Shown here piece by piece: positions 7,497 to 16,680 of a stretch of 64,000 nucleotides of DNA. How positions within the stretch are numbered: position 1 is the stretch's first letter; every line of letters begins with the position of its first letter. The position numbers and the translations under genes are program-made. The notes below the pieces were generated by a model. It was not told the DNA's origin, did no database searches, and saw only the letters and a program-made list of their open reading frames with translations. The stretch is taken from assembly GCF_011761305.1 (NCBI RefSeq), contig NZ_JAAOZC010000003.1, positions 1-64,000 on the forward strand, read 5' to 3'. This stretch comes from Sphingomonas vulcanisoli (lineage in GTDB: Bacteria; Pseudomonadota; Alphaproteobacteria; Sphingomonadales; Sphingomonadaceae).

Positions 7497-10127
7497 ATGT
7501 CCATGCGTATGTTGATCGACGCGCGCCACCGGGAAGAAACCCGCGTGGCCGTCGTCAAGGGAAACCGTGTCGAGGAGTTTGATTTCGAATCCGAAGAGCA
7601 TAAGCAGCTCAAGGGGAATATCTATCTAGCCAAGGTCACGCGGGTCGAACCGTCGCTTCAGGCGGCGTTCATCGATTACGGCGGCAATCGCCACGGCTTT
7701 CTCGCTTTCAGCGAAATCCACCCCGATTATTATCAGATCCCCAAGGAGGATCGTGAGGCGCTGCTCCGCGAAGAGGCCGAGCATGCCGCCGAAGAGGAAG
7801 CGCTGCGCGCCCGCGAAGACGAAGATGACGACGGCGACGACGACGTCGAATCGATCGAACGCCTCGATGACGATGGCGCGCGCGAAACGCTCGACGCTGC
7901 CGAGGATTATGAAGAGGGCGAGGAGGGCGACGATCGCCCCGCGCCCAAGCCGACCTCGACGCGGTCCGACGATCACACCGCCGAATCGCTCCGTCAGCGG
8001 CGGATGAACCTGCGCCGCCGCTACAAGATTCAGGACGTGATCCGCCGCCGTCAGGTGCTGCTCGTTCAGGTCGTCAAGGAAGAGCGCGGCAACAAAGGCG
8101 CGGCGCTGACCACCTATCTCAGCCTCGCCGGCCGTTATTGCGTGCTGATGCCCAACACCAGCCACGGCGGCGGCATCAGCCGCAAGATCAGCAATGCGGG
8201 TGATCGCAAGCGCTTAAAGTCGATCATGGCCGATCTCGATCTGCCCAAGACGATGGGCTGCATCGTGCGCACCGCCGGCCTGCAACGTACGCGGCAGGAG
8301 ATCGCGCGCGATTTCGATTATCTCGCGCGCCTCTGGGATGAGATCCGCGAGAATACGCTCAAATCCGATGCCCCCGCCGAAATCTACCGCGACAGCGATC
8401 TGATCAAGCGCGCGATCCGCGATATCTACAACAAGGATATCGATGAGGTGATCATCGAGGGCGAGGACGGCTATCATGCCGCGCGCAGCTTCATGAAGCT
8501 GCTCATGCCCAGCCACGCCAAGAAGATCGCGCCCTATTCGGATGCGGTGCCCTTGTTCCAGCGCTACGGGGTCGAGGATCAGCTCGCGGCGATGTACCAG
8601 CCGGTCGTCCAGCTCAAATCCGGCGGCTATCTGGTGATCAACCCGACCGAGGCTCTGGTCTCGATCGACATCAACTCGGGCCGTTCGACCCGCGAGCATA
8701 ATATCGAACAGACCGCGCTGATGACCAATCTGGAAGCCGCGCACGAGATCGCCCGCCAGCTCCGCCTGCGCGATATGGCCGGCCTCGTCGTGATCGACTT
8801 CATCGACATGGAGTCGCACGGCAACAACCGCAAGGTTGAGCGGGCAATGAAGGAAGCGCTCAAGAACGATCGCGCGCGTATACAGGTCGGCCGCATCTCG
8901 CCCTTCGGCCTGTTCGAGATGAGCCGCCAGCGGCTGCGCACCGGCGTGCTCGAAGCCTCGACCCGCATCTGCCCGCATTGCGAAGGCTCGGGCTTCATCC
9001 GCACCGCGTCGTCCTCGGGCCTGCACGCGCTGCGCCTGCTGGAAGAGGAGGCCGCGCGCGGCCGTGGCAGCCAGATCCGTCTGCGCGCCAGCCAGGAAGC
9101 GGCGCTCTATGTGCTCAATCGCAAGCGCGTCGAGCTTGGCGATATCGAGGATCGCTACGGCGTCCTGATCGAGATCGTCACCGATGGCACGCCCGAGGGC
9201 GCGCGCATGACGGTGGAGAGCGGCGGTCCGCCGCCCAGCCATGCGCCCAAGCTGCCGCCGCAGGTGGCCCGCGAAGCCGATGACGACATCATCGACGAGG
9301 TCGATGATGAGGAGGTGTTCGAGGGCGGCTCCGAAGAAGATGGCGAGCGCTCGGAGCGTGGCGATCGCGAGAGTGGTCGTGGCCGTGGCCGTGGCCGCCG
9401 CCGCCGCCGTCGTGGCGGTGGCCGCGAGCAGGGCGAAGGTGCGGCCGAGTCCGTGTCCGAAGCGGGTGAGAGCGAAGCCGTCGCGCCGGTCGACGCCGAG
9501 GACGGTGATGACACGGCCGAGACGCATGAAGCGTCCGGCGAGGGCGGTGAAGGCGAAGGCCGCCGCCGTCGCGGTCGTCGGGGTCGCCGTGGCGGACGCC
9601 GCCGTGATCGTGAGGGCGCGCCCGAGGGTGAGGCGCTCGCCGCCGAACTGCTCGAAGCGGTTGAGCCGGTCGAAGCGGAAGCGCCCGTCGAGGCTGAGCC
9701 CGTCGCCGAGGAAGCGCCCAAGGCGCGCCGCCGTCCGCGCGCTCGCAAGGGCGATGCCGTGGCCCTAGCGCCCGTGGAAGTTGTCGAGGCGCCTGTCGTT
9801 GAGGCCGAAGCTCCGGCGGAGCCCGAAGCGCCGGTGCGCAAGCGCCGCGGCCGTAAGGCGGCGGAAGTGCCGGTCGAGGCAGCGGTGGAAACGCCCGTCG
9901 CCGAGGCCGCACCGATCGCCGAAGCGCCTGAGCCCGAGCCTGCCGCTGAGGCCCCCGCGCCGCGCCGTCGGGGCCGTAAGGCCGCTGCCCAGGCCGCGCC
10001 CGCGGTGGAAGCATTGGTCGAACAGACCCCGTCGCAGGAAGCCCCCGCCGAGGAGGCTGGAGCCGAGGACGAAGGCGAGTCAGGCAGTCCGCGCCGCGGC
10101 TGGTGGCAGCGGACCTTCGGGGCCTAA
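7497..10127 (+). CDS. rne: Ribonuclease E/G family endoribonuclease
   Basis: An 876-residue RNase E, the main endonuclease for mRNA decay and rRNA/tRNA processing. The N-terminal S1-like region (YLAKVTRVEPSLQAAFIDYG) is interrupted by a highly acidic insertion (~residues 84-170), a feature of alphaproteobacterial RNase E. The catalytic DNase I-like domain includes VSIDINSGR (~387) and VVIDFIDME (~432), which hold the Mg2+-binding Asp residues. The zinc-link is CPHCEGSG (~491). The C-terminal third is a low-complexity scaffold of Arg-rich blocks and Pro/Glu/Ala repeats, expected to bind RNA and degradosome partners. The ATG at 7497 fits the conserved start MRMLIDARH two residues in. Confidence 0.96.
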   Translation: MSMRMLIDARHREETRVAVVKGNRVEEFDFESEEHKQLKGNIYLAKVTRVEPSLQAAFIDYGGNRHGFLAFSEIHPDYYQIPKEDREALLREEAEHAAEEEALRAREDEDDDGDDDVESIERLDDDGARETLDAAEDYEEGEEGDDRPAPKPTSTRSDDHTAESLRQRRMNLRRRYKIQDVIRRRQVLLVQVVKEERGNKGAALTTYLSLAGRYCVLMPNTSHGGGISRKISNAGDRKRLKSIMADLDLPKTMGCIVRTAGLQRTRQEIARDFDYLARLWDEIRENTLKSDAPAEIYRDSDLIKRAIRDIYNKDIDEVIIEGEDGYHAARSFMKLLMPSHAKKIAPYSDAVPLFQRYGVEDQLAAMYQPVVQLKSGGYLVINPTEALVSIDINSGRSTREHNIEQTALMTNLEAAHEIARQLRLRDMAGLVVIDFIDMESHGNNRKVERAMKEALKNDRARIQVGRISPFGLFEMSRQRLRTGVLEASTRICPHCEGSGFIRTASSSGLHALRLLEEEAARGRGSQIRLRASQEAALYVLNRKRVELGDIEDRYGVLIEIVTDGTPEGARMTVESGGPPPSHAPKLPPQVAREADDDIIDEVDDEEVFEGGSEEDGERSERGDRESGRGRGRGRRRRRRGGGREQGEGAAESVSEAGESEAVAPVDAEDGDDTAETHEASGEGGEGEGRRRRGRRGRRGGRRRDREGAPEGEALAAELLEAVEPVEAEAPVEAEPVAEEAPKARRRPRARKGDAVALAPVEVVEAPVVEAEAPAEPEAPVRKRRGRKAAEVPVEAAVETPVAEAAPIAEAPEPEPAAEAPAPRRRGRKAAAQAAPAVEALVEQTPSQEAPAEEAGAEDEGESGSPRRGWWQRTFGA

Positions 10128-10150
10128 GCGCACCGGTGACGTGGAATTCC

Positions 10151-10231
10151 CCGTACTCCGGCGAAGGCCGGAGTCCAGGATCATCGGCGGCATCGCTTGT
10201 GGCCCTGGGCTTCGGCCTGCGCCGGAGCACG
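10151..10231. repeat. Palindromic repeat family B, copy B3 (diverged)
   Basis: The arms TACTCCGGCGAAGGCCGGAG and CTTCGGCCTGCGCCGGAGCA show compensating changes relative to copies B1 and B2, so the pairing is kept. It lies between rne and the M48 protease gene, and could form a hairpin in the rne 3' end. Confidence 0.8.
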
Positions 10232-10290
10232 GTGCAATCTGAATCACTGTCTTCACCCGCCATTCAGCGCCCCTGCGCGAAATTCGGGCT

Positions 10291-11664
10291 ATGAAGCCCA
10301 GCCTCGCCCGCCGTCTCCGCTTGCTCTGCATAAGCGCGATGGCGGTGGTGCTGGTCGCCGAGCCGATCCTCGCCCAATCGGTGCTGCGCGATGCCGAGAC
10401 CGAGAAATTCCTCAGCGATATTTCGGAGCCGCTGGCCAAATCGGCGGGGCTGCAGCCGGGCGCGCTCAAACTCTATCTGATCGGCGACGGCAGCATCAAC
10501 GCCTTCGTCGCCCAGGGCCAGGCGATCTACATCAACTCCGGCACGATCGAATCGGCCGACAATTACAATGAGCTGCAGGGCGTGATCGCGCACGAACTCG
10601 GCCATATCGAGGGCGGTGATGCGGTGCGCTCCGATGGCGCGGTGACGGGCGCGATGCGGATCAGCTTGCTCACGCTGCTGCTCGGCGCGGCGGCGATCGC
10701 GGCGGGCGCTCCGGAGGCGGGCATGGCGGCGATGATGGCCGGGCAGAGCGCGGCGGAGGGCAAGTTCCTCGCCTATAGCCGCCAGCAGGAAGGCTCCGCC
10801 GATGCCTCCGCGGTGCGCCACCTCAACGATGCCCACACCACGGGCAAGGGCATGGTCAGCTTCTTCACCAAGCTGAAGCGCGAGGAATATCGGCTGACCC
10901 CCAGCTACACCAAGATCGACAGCTACGAAGTCGATCACCCGATGTCCGAGGATCGCGAGCAGGTGCTGCGCGATAGCCTCGAGAAATCGCCCTACTGGAA
11001 TACGCCGCTCGATCCCGCGCTGCAGGCGCGTTTCCTGCGGATCAAGGGCAAGCTGGTCGGCTATCTCGACGATCCCAAGATCGTGCTCAACAAATATCCC
11101 AACAGCAATCAGAGCCCGGCGGCGCTCTACGCGCGCGCTTATGCCTGGCACCGCAGCGGTTATCCCGATCAGGCCGAACTGGAGATCGCCAAGCTCGTCG
11201 CCACCTCTCCCCACGATCCTTATTATCTCGAACTCAAGGGCCAGGTGCTGCTGGAGGCGGGGCACCCGCGCGAAGCGATCCCGGCGCTGCGCGAGGCGGT
11301 AGCTAATTCGGGCAACGCGCCGCTCATCGGCGCGACCCTGGGCCACGCGCTCGTCGCCACCGACGATCCCGCCAATCTCGCCGAGGCGACGCGCGTGCTC
11401 AAGGTGACGGTGCAGCGCGATATCGAGAACCCCGATGCCTGGTACAATCTCGGCCTGGTCTATTCGCGGATGGGGGACGAGCCGCGCGCCCAGCTCGCCA
11501 CCGCCGAACAATTGAGTCTCAACGGCAAGCCCGGGCAGGCGGCGTCCAGCGCGGAGATGGCGATGCGCGGTCTGCCCACGGGCAGCCCCGATTGGCTGCG
11601 CGCACAGGATATCGCGCTGACCGCGGCGGACGAAGCCAAGCGGCAACGGAAAGGCCGGCACTGA
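10291..11664 (+). CDS. M48 family metalloprotease with TPR repeats (BepA-like)
   Basis: A 457-residue periplasmic protease. It has a signal peptide (basic RRLRLL, hydrophobic core, ending EPILAQS), an M48 catalytic domain with zinc motif HELGH (~residues 100-104) and downstream EGSADASAVRHL holding the third ligand, then TPR-like helical repeats from ~residue 260 to the end. This architecture matches BepA/YfgC, a quality-control protease and chaperone for outer-membrane proteins. It ends one base before the DsbA-like gene, so the two are likely co-transcribed, consistent with joint roles in envelope protein maturation. Confidence 0.92.
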   Translation: MKPSLARRLRLLCISAMAVVLVAEPILAQSVLRDAETEKFLSDISEPLAKSAGLQPGALKLYLIGDGSINAFVAQGQAIYINSGTIESADNYNELQGVIAHELGHIEGGDAVRSDGAVTGAMRISLLTLLLGAAAIAAGAPEAGMAAMMAGQSAAEGKFLAYSRQQEGSADASAVRHLNDAHTTGKGMVSFFTKLKREEYRLTPSYTKIDSYEVDHPMSEDREQVLRDSLEKSPYWNTPLDPALQARFLRIKGKLVGYLDDPKIVLNKYPNSNQSPAALYARAYAWHRSGYPDQAELEIAKLVATSPHDPYYLELKGQVLLEAGHPREAIPALREAVANSGNAPLIGATLGHALVATDDPANLAEATRVLKVTVQRDIENPDAWYNLGLVYSRMGDEPRAQLATAEQLSLNGKPGQAASSAEMAMRGLPTGSPDWLRAQDIALTAADEAKRQRKGRH

Positions 11665-11665
11665 T

Positions 11666-12385
11666 ATGGCAAAAATGGTGACTCTCCTCCTCGCCGGCGC
11701 GGCGGGGCTGGTGATGGGCGTGGCGGGATCGCGCGCGATGGGCGCCGAGCCGCAGAACCGCGCCGCGATCGAGGCGATCGTCCACGATTATATCCTCGCC
11801 CATCCCGAGATCATTCCCGAGGCGATCGGCAAGCTGCAGAACAAGCGCGCTGCCGATGCCATCGCGCTCGATCGTTCGGCGATCGAGACGCCGTTCGCCG
11901 GTGCCTGGGCGGGCAATCCGCACCCCCGGGTCACGCTGGTGATGTTCAGCGATTATAGCTGCGGCTTCTGCAAGGCGAGCGCGGGCGATATCGATCGGCT
12001 GCTGGCGGAGACGCCCGATCTCAAGGTGGTGTGGCGTGAGATCCCAGTGCTGGGGCCGCAGAGCGTGGTCGCGGCGCGGGCGGCTTTGGTCGTCGCCAAG
12101 CAAGGCCATTATCTCGCCTTCCACCGCGGCATGTTCGCCTCCTCGGGCCGTCCCGACGATGCCACGATCGCGCGCGTTGCCAAGGCCAGCGGCGTCGATC
12201 CCGCCCACCTCGCCGAACAGGGCAAGGGCGCCGATGTCGATGCCGAACTCACCGCCAACATGAAGCTCGCCGCACGGCTCGGCGTGGACGGGACCCCGAC
12301 CTTCGTGATCGGCGATCAGATCATGAGCGGTGCGGTGGGTTACGATGCGCTCAAGAAAGCCGTCGACACAGCGCGGAAATCCTAG
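11666..12385 (+). CDS. DsbA family thiol-disulfide oxidoreductase
   Basis: A 239-residue exported thioredoxin-fold protein. An N-terminal hydrophobic signal segment (residues ~5-22) is followed by a helical segment, then FSDYSCGFCKAS with the redox CxxC (~98-101) and the cis-Pro region VDGTPTFVIGDQ near the C-terminus. It resembles the Com1/ScsC-like DsbA group of Alphaproteobacteria rather than canonical DsbA (CPHC). The gene starts one base after the M48 protease stop. No DsbB is nearby. Whether it acts as oxidase or isomerase cannot be told. Confidence 0.9.
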   Translation: MAKMVTLLLAGAAGLVMGVAGSRAMGAEPQNRAAIEAIVHDYILAHPEIIPEAIGKLQNKRAADAIALDRSAIETPFAGAWAGNPHPRVTLVMFSDYSCGFCKASAGDIDRLLAETPDLKVVWREIPVLGPQSVVAARAALVVAKQGHYLAFHRGMFASSGRPDDATIARVAKASGVDPAHLAEQGKGADVDAELTANMKLAARLGVDGTPTFVIGDQIMSGAVGYDALKKAVDTARKS

Positions 12386-12388
12386 CGT

Positions 12389-12478
12389 CGTCACCCCGGA
12401 CTTGTTCCGGGGTCCACCCCACCGTTGGCTTCGGCGCTTGTGGATGCGTGGATGCCGGAACACGTCCGGCATGACGGA
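12389..12478. repeat. Palindromic repeat family C, copy C1
   Basis: The left arm CGTCACCCCGGACTTGTTCC and right arm GGAACACGTCCGGCATGACGG, with GGGTCCAC and GTGGATG inner sequences. Related to the copy at 23680. It fills the gap before the WecG-type gene. Confidence 0.85.
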
Positions 12479-12505
12479 GGAGGATACTGGGGATAAGGAT
12501 GCGAT

Positions 12506-13243
12506 ATGCGCACCGAATTCCTCGGCCTCGATTACGATCCGCTCGATACCGAGGAAGCCGTCGCCTGGCTCGCCGCCCGCCCCGCCGACGCACCCTTTGC
12601 CTACATCATCACCCCCAACGTCGATCACGTCGTCCGCATCACGCAACGCAGTGCCGACGATCCGGTCTGGTCCGCCTATCGCGCCGCCGCGCTGTGCCTG
12701 TGCGACAGCCGCATCCTCGCCAAGCTCGCAGCCTTACGCGGCGTAAAGCTCAAGATCGCGGCCGGCAGCGACATCACTGCCCAGCTACTCGACCGCGGCC
12801 TTACCCCCGGCGACCGCCTCTGCGTGATCGGCGGCGACGCCGCGATGCTCGCCGATCTCCGCGCCCGCTGGCCGCAGCAGCAATGGCTGCACCACCAACC
12901 GCCGATGGGCCTGCTCACCAACCCCGCCGCGATGGCCGAGGCCGCCGCCTTCGTCGCGGACGCCCGCGCCCGCTACACCTTCCTCGCGATCGGCTCCCCC
13001 CAGCAGGAGTTGCTCGCCCAGGCGATCGTCGCGCTTGGGCGGGCGATCGGCACCGGCCTGTGCATCGGCGCCTCTATCGAATTCGTCACCGGCCGCAAAG
13101 CCCGCGCGCCGCTCTGGATGCGCCGCCTGAGCCTCGAATGGCTCCACCGCCTCGCCAGCGAGCCCCGGCGGCTATGGCGGCGCTATCTGGTGGAAGGCCC
13201 GCGGATCGCGCTGCTGGTCTGGCGCTGGCATCGGAAAGTGTAA
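12506..13243 (+). CDS. WecG/TagA/CpsF family glycosyltransferase
   Basis: A 245-residue GT26 enzyme that transfers a sugar to a lipid-linked intermediate in cell-surface polysaccharide synthesis. Family signatures: ITPNVDHVVRI near residue 40, the LC DSRI segment, RLCVIGGDAAM, YTFLAIGSPQQELLA with the conserved PxQE, and GTGLCIGASIEFVTG. AAGGA lies ~7 bases before the ATG. It converges on the priming sugar transferase at 13864-15258, so both probably serve exopolysaccharide assembly, but the second higBA pair sits between them. Its TAA stop lies inside the operator of that pair. Confidence 0.92.
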   Translation: MRTEFLGLDYDPLDTEEAVAWLAARPADAPFAYIITPNVDHVVRITQRSADDPVWSAYRAAALCLCDSRILAKLAALRGVKLKIAAGSDITAQLLDRGLTPGDRLCVIGGDAAMLADLRARWPQQQWLHHQPPMGLLTNPAAMAEAAAFVADARARYTFLAIGSPQQELLAQAIVALGRAIGTGLCIGASIEFVTGRKARAPLWMRRLSLEWLHRLASEPRRLWRRYLVEGPRIALLVWRWHRKV

Positions 13244-13273
13244 CTTGACACCTTACAGGAGGTAGCCTATCTG
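13237..13273 (+). promoter_or_regulatory. Promoter/operator of higBA copy 2
   Basis: -35 TTGACA at 13245-13250, a 17-base spacer, and -10 TATCTG at 13268-13273. The -35 sits in the dyad AGTGTAACTTGACACC, nearly the same as the copy 1 operator. Transcription would start within a few bases of the toxin GTG at 13281, so the message may be almost leaderless. The element begins inside the last codons of the upstream glycosyltransferase gene. Confidence 0.7.
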
Positions 13274-13280
13274 ATGTCGG

Positions 13281-13574
13281 GTGAGGGTTGAAGGCATCCG
13301 GCACAAAGCTCTCGAGCGTTTCTACCTGACCGGCAACCGCAAGGGCTTGGACGCGCAGCTCGCGCCTCGGTTGAGCCGCATGTTCGCGTTTCTCGATGCC
13401 GTTCAAACCATCGCCGATCTCAAGGTGCCGCCGAACTATGATGCGCACGAATTGAAGGGAAACCGCGCTGGCACCTGGTCGCTGACCGTAACCAGAAACT
13501 GGCGCATGACCTTTCGGGTCACCGAGGATCTCGGCATCGAGGATATGGACCTGGAGGATTATCATGGTGCTTAA
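13281..13574 (+). CDS. higB: HigB family toxin, RelE/ParE fold (copy 2)
   Basis: A 97-residue HigB-like ribosome-dependent mRNA interferase candidate. Signatures: GIRHKALERFY, HELKGNRAGTWSLTVTRNWR, and the C-terminal MDLEDYHGA. It starts with GTG very close to the predicted transcription start, so a leaderless or near-leaderless message is possible. It overlaps the antitoxin gene by 11 bases. It is paralogous to the toxin at 6792-7079, with a similar domain layout but many substitutions, so cross-neutralisation between pairs cannot be assumed. Confidence 0.9.
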   Translation: MRVEGIRHKALERFYLTGNRKGLDAQLAPRLSRMFAFLDAVQTIADLKVPPNYDAHELKGNRAGTWSLTVTRNWRMTFRVTEDLGIEDMDLEDYHGA

Positions 13575-13860
13575 GATGCACGCCTCGCACAGTCTCCATC
13601 CGGGCGATTGGCTGCGCACGGAGCTGATCGAGCCGCATGGGCTCACTGTCAGCGGCGCGGCGGATAAGCTGGGCGTAACGCGCCAGGCGCTTAGCAGCCT
13701 GCTCAACCAGAGGTCAGGCGTCTCGCCCGATATGGCGATTCGTTTTGAAAAACTGTTCGGGTTGAGTGCAGAAACCCTGATCCAGATGCAGGCGAGCTAC
13801 GATCTCAAGCTGGCGCGCGCCCACGAAAAGGACATCCACGTCCGGCCGCTCGCCGCCTGA
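13564..13860 (+). CDS. higA: HigA family antitoxin (copy 2)
   Basis: A 98-residue XRE-family HTH antitoxin with HPGDWLRTELI and HTH SGAADKLGVTRQALSSLLNQ (residues ~34-53). The ATG at 13564 overlaps the toxin end; a second in-frame ATG at 13576 is also possible. It ends 3 bases before the convergent sugar transferase stop, with no room for a terminator. Related to the antitoxin at 6489-6782 (GVTRQAL and the M-Q-x-S-Y-D segment shared). Confidence 0.92.
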   Translation: MVLKMHASHSLHPGDWLRTELIEPHGLTVSGAADKLGVTRQALSSLLNQRSGVSPDMAIRFEKLFGLSAETLIQMQASYDLKLARAHEKDIHVRPLAA

Positions 13861-13863
13861 CGC

Positions 13864-15258
13864 TCAATAGGCATTCTTGTGCACGATCACGCGAAGCGTC
13901 CCCGCCAGGATCGATATGTCGCGCCAGATCGTCCAGCCGCTGAGATATTCGAGATCGGCGTTGAGCCGATCGGCCAGATCCTTGCGCTCCTTGGTCTCGC
14001 CGCGGTAGCCGCGCACCTGCGCCAGGCCGGTGAGGCCGGGCTTGAGCGCGTGGCGCACCCAATAGCGCTCGTCCACTTCCCAGAAGAGCTCGTCGCCCGC
14101 CAATGAGCCCAGCGCATGCGGGCGGGGCCCGACCAGGCTCATGTCACCGCGCAGGATGTTGAACAGCTGGGGCAGCTCGTCGATGCTGGTCGCGCGGATG
14201 AAGCGACCGATACGGGTGACGCGGTCGTCATGCTTGGAGACCGATTTGTTGCCGCTCTTATCGGTGCGGTCGCTGCGCATCGATCGGAATTTGTAGACCA
14301 GGAACAGCCGGTTGCCGCGGCCGACGCGCGGCTGAAGGAAGAACACCGGCCCCCGGCTATCAAGCTTGATCGCGATCGCCACCGCCAGCAGCACCGGCGA
14401 CAGGAAGACCAGCGCCGGGATGGTGATCGCCAGATCGAGGATGCGCTTGGCGGCGCGGCGGCCCATATCGAGCGGCGCGACCGAGACGGCGAGCGTATGC
14501 CGGCCGCTCATGCTGCCGATGCCGATTGGGCTGAGCTTGTCGAGTTCGTCCGCCAGGATGTAGCCGTTGACGCTCGAACCCTTGAGCAGCACCGACCAGA
14601 TGTAGCGCCGCTCGGGCGGGCAGGCGATCACGACGCGATCGACGCCGCGCAGCCGCTTGGCCAGCCGGTTGAGCATGTGCGGATCGCCGGTGTCGGGCCT
14701 CAGCTTGTCGCGCACCGTATCCAGCACATGCATGTGCGGCGGTGCATCGCACGCCACCTCGTCACAGATCATCAGATCGTAGACGAGCCGCATTCCCGTG
14801 CGCAATTTGATATAGGCGAAGCAGAGGTAACGCGCCGCGGCCAGCGTCAGAAAGGTGGCCGCGATCGCCACGCCGGACGTCATCCGCGACATGTCCGCGC
14901 CCACCTTCATGTAGAAAGCGAGGAAGAAGACCGCGAACACCGCGAACACATAGGCCAGGATCGCGCGGGAGAGGCCGGTCTGGACGTCCGACAAGATCTC
15001 GCTGGAATAAGCGTCGCTGTTGATCGCGATACCTACGTACAGCGGCAGCACGGCGGCGAAGAGATTGATCCCCACCGGTGAGAGCGGATCGTGAAAGCGG
15101 ATATAATTGCCGAGCAGGCAGCCACCGAAGATCGCCAGGCAATCGACCACCAGGATCATGAAGCACAGGCGGATGCGCAGCGTTTGCAGCTGCGCGGGGT
15201 TCACGCGGTTGCGGTCCCCCCGCTCTCTCTCTGGATCGGTCGTACTGCCGTGCATCAC
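13864..15258 (-). CDS. Polyprenyl-phosphate sugar-1-phosphate transferase (exopolysaccharide priming enzyme)
   Basis: A 464-residue membrane enzyme. Four N-terminal transmembrane helices (~residues 30-160), a CoA-binding-like cytoplasmic domain, a fifth hydrophobic segment ([20 protein letters not shown]), then the bacterial sugar transferase domain: [49 protein letters not shown]. Such enzymes move a hexose-1-phosphate to undecaprenyl phosphate to begin repeat-unit assembly. The C-terminal HKNAY and overall form are like GelB/SpsB of sphingan producers. No other polymer-assembly genes are within the window apart from the WecG-type enzyme, so the product is not known. Confidence 0.9.
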   Translation of the reverse strand: MMHGSTTDPERERGDRNRVNPAQLQTLRIRLCFMILVVDCLAIFGGCLLGNYIRFHDPLSPVGINLFAAVLPLYVGIAINSDAYSSEILSDVQTGLSRAILAYVFAVFAVFFLAFYMKVGADMSRMTSGVAIAATFLTLAAARYLCFAYIKLRTGMRLVYDLMICDEVACDAPPHMHVLDTVRDKLRPDTGDPHMLNRLAKRLRGVDRVVIACPPERRYIWSVLLKGSSVNGYILADELDKLSPIGIGSMSGRHTLAVSVAPLDMGRRAAKRILDLAITIPALVFLSPVLLAVAIAIKLDSRGPVFFLQPRVGRGNRLFLVYKFRSMRSDRTDKSGNKSVSKHDDRVTRIGRFIRATSIDELPQLFNILRGDMSLVGPRPHALGSLAGDELFWEVDERYWVRHALKPGLTGLAQVRGYRGETKERKDLADRLNADLEYLSGWTIWRDISILAGTLRVIVHKNAY

Positions 15259-15442
15259 TTCGCTCTACGCCAATTTGGCTGACGAATATGTAGCAAGTGC
15301 AAGATATTACAGGAACCCGCCTGCGGCACATCCATAAACCCCCCAGGAACCGCGCGTCGGTAAAGCGACAGCACGCAGCCGCGGCGGTGTCAACGTATCG
15401 CGCGGTTGCCAGCGGCGGCGATTCGCGGCAGCGCACGGCGCG

Positions 15443-15922
15443 ATGGGCGAGAAGGAATCACCGCCGGGCGAGCCGCTGCCGAGCCTGATCCAGCGGCTGC
15501 ACCTCCCGCGCGGTGTGGCGCTGCGCGCTATCGGCGCGGCCTTGCTTGCCGTGCTGGCGCTGGTGGCGATCGTCACCGGGCTGCTGGGGCGGCAGGCGCG
15601 GCGGCAGGCGGTGGCGCTGGGTGAGGTGGTGGCGGCGCGCGCCGCGATGCGCGATGCCGATCGGCGCGCGGCAGGACTGTTCGCGGATCCGCCGCTGGGC
15701 GACGAACTGGCGGCGGTGGCCGCGCATCTGCCCCCGGAGACCAGGCTCGCCTCGGCGGCGCGGGACGAGGCGGGCGCGCTGATCATCGCGATCGACAGCG
15801 CCGATCCCGATGCGCTACGCCAGACGCTGCGCGCCGATCCCTGGTTCGCCGCCTTTCAGGAGCGCGGCCAGAATATCGGCGAAGGCGGCGCGATCCGCGT
15901 CACCTTCCGGCGGACGCGCTGA
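15443..15922 (+). CDS. Small GspL-like (PilN-like) inner-membrane protein
   Basis: A 159-residue protein: short cytoplasmic segment, one transmembrane helix (~residues 25-48), then a helical stretch and a ~70-residue domain running from [20 protein letters not shown] to IRVTFRR. The pattern (membrane helix, coiled stretch, LPP...L.S, alternating beta strands) matches the periplasmic ferredoxin-like part of GspL/PilN without the actin-like cytoplasmic domain. The next gene starts 2 bases after its stop. It converges with gspD across repeat A5. The assignment to the GspL class is inferred from layout, not from strong sequence identity. Confidence 0.5.
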   Translation: MGEKESPPGEPLPSLIQRLHLPRGVALRAIGAALLAVLALVAIVTGLLGRQARRQAVALGEVVAARAAMRDADRRAAGLFADPPLGDELAAVAAHLPPETRLASAARDEAGALIIAIDSADPDALRQTLRADPWFAAFQERGQNIGEGGAIRVTFRRTR

Positions 15923-15924
15923 CG

Positions 15925-16680
15925 ATGCGCGCCGGCCAGGCGATCGGGCTGCTGTTTCTGCCGCTGCTCGGCTTCGCGGCGTTCGAGAATGTGCGCGGGC
16001 TGCGATCGGCGCGGACCGAGCGCGCGATTGCCGTCGCGGCAGCGCGGCCGACTTCGGTCGTGGCGGCGGAGGGTGTGGCGATCCCGGCGGCGGACCGTGG
16101 CGCGGCGGAGCGGGCGCTGATCAAATTGCTCGGCGATCGCGCCGCGGCGCTGGGTGTGCGGCTGGCGACGGGAATCGTCGGCGCGGGCGTCCAGGGTCAC
16201 AGCGTCGCGAGTGAGCTGGTCGTGACCGGCGGAGAGGCTGCGGTGCTGCGCTTCGCAACCGCGATCGAGGCCGGCCTCCCGACCGCGCGGCTCAGCCGCT
16301 GGACGCTTACCCCCGTGCCTGAAGGCCTGCGCCTCGAAGGCCGCGCCGTCGCCTTCTGGCAATCGGGCAAGCCCGCGCCATCGCCGAATGCGATCGCCGT
16401 GGCCGCGCCGGGCGCTGCTTTGTCACCACCGACCGGCCTCTTCGCTCCCGCCACATCGGCGAAGGTCCACGGCGGCTTCCCGGCCGAGCTGATCGGCATC
16501 GTCGGCCGCATCGCGGTCGATCCGCAGGCGATGCTGCGGCTGGCCAACGGCAGCACGCGCACGGTGGCGGTGGGCGAGACAGTGGAAGGGTGGAAGCTGG
16601 TCGAGATCAGCGCCGATCGCGTGCGCTTCCGGCGGGGGGTGGAGGAGAAGACGTTGGTTTTGCCAACTGCGAGCGAATGA
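15925..16680 (+). CDS. GspM-like protein with a C-terminal GspC/PilP-like domain
   Basis: A 251-residue protein. One N-terminal transmembrane helix (~6-22), then a GspM/PilO-like ferredoxin-type domain (GAAERALIKLLGDRAAALG, HSVASELVVTGGEAAVLRF, LSRWTLTPVPEGLRLEGRA; residues ~50-145). After a Pro/Ala linker, a ~65-residue beta domain reads LIGIVGRIAVDPQAMLRLA and AVGETVEGWKLVEISADRV, which looks like the homology region of GspC or PilP. So it appears to fuse two assembly-platform functions. Adjacent to a GspL-like partner and the T2SS secretin. Moderate confidence in fold, low in exact role. Confidence 0.5.
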   Translation: MRAGQAIGLLFLPLLGFAAFENVRGLRSARTERAIAVAAARPTSVVAAEGVAIPAADRGAAERALIKLLGDRAAALGVRLATGIVGAGVQGHSVASELVVTGGEAAVLRFATAIEAGLPTARLSRWTLTPVPEGLRLEGRAVAFWQSGKPAPSPNAIAVAAPGAALSPPTGLFAPATSAKVHGGFPAELIGIVGRIAVDPQAMLRLANGSTRTVAVGETVEGWKLVEISADRVRFRRGVEEKTLVLPTASE

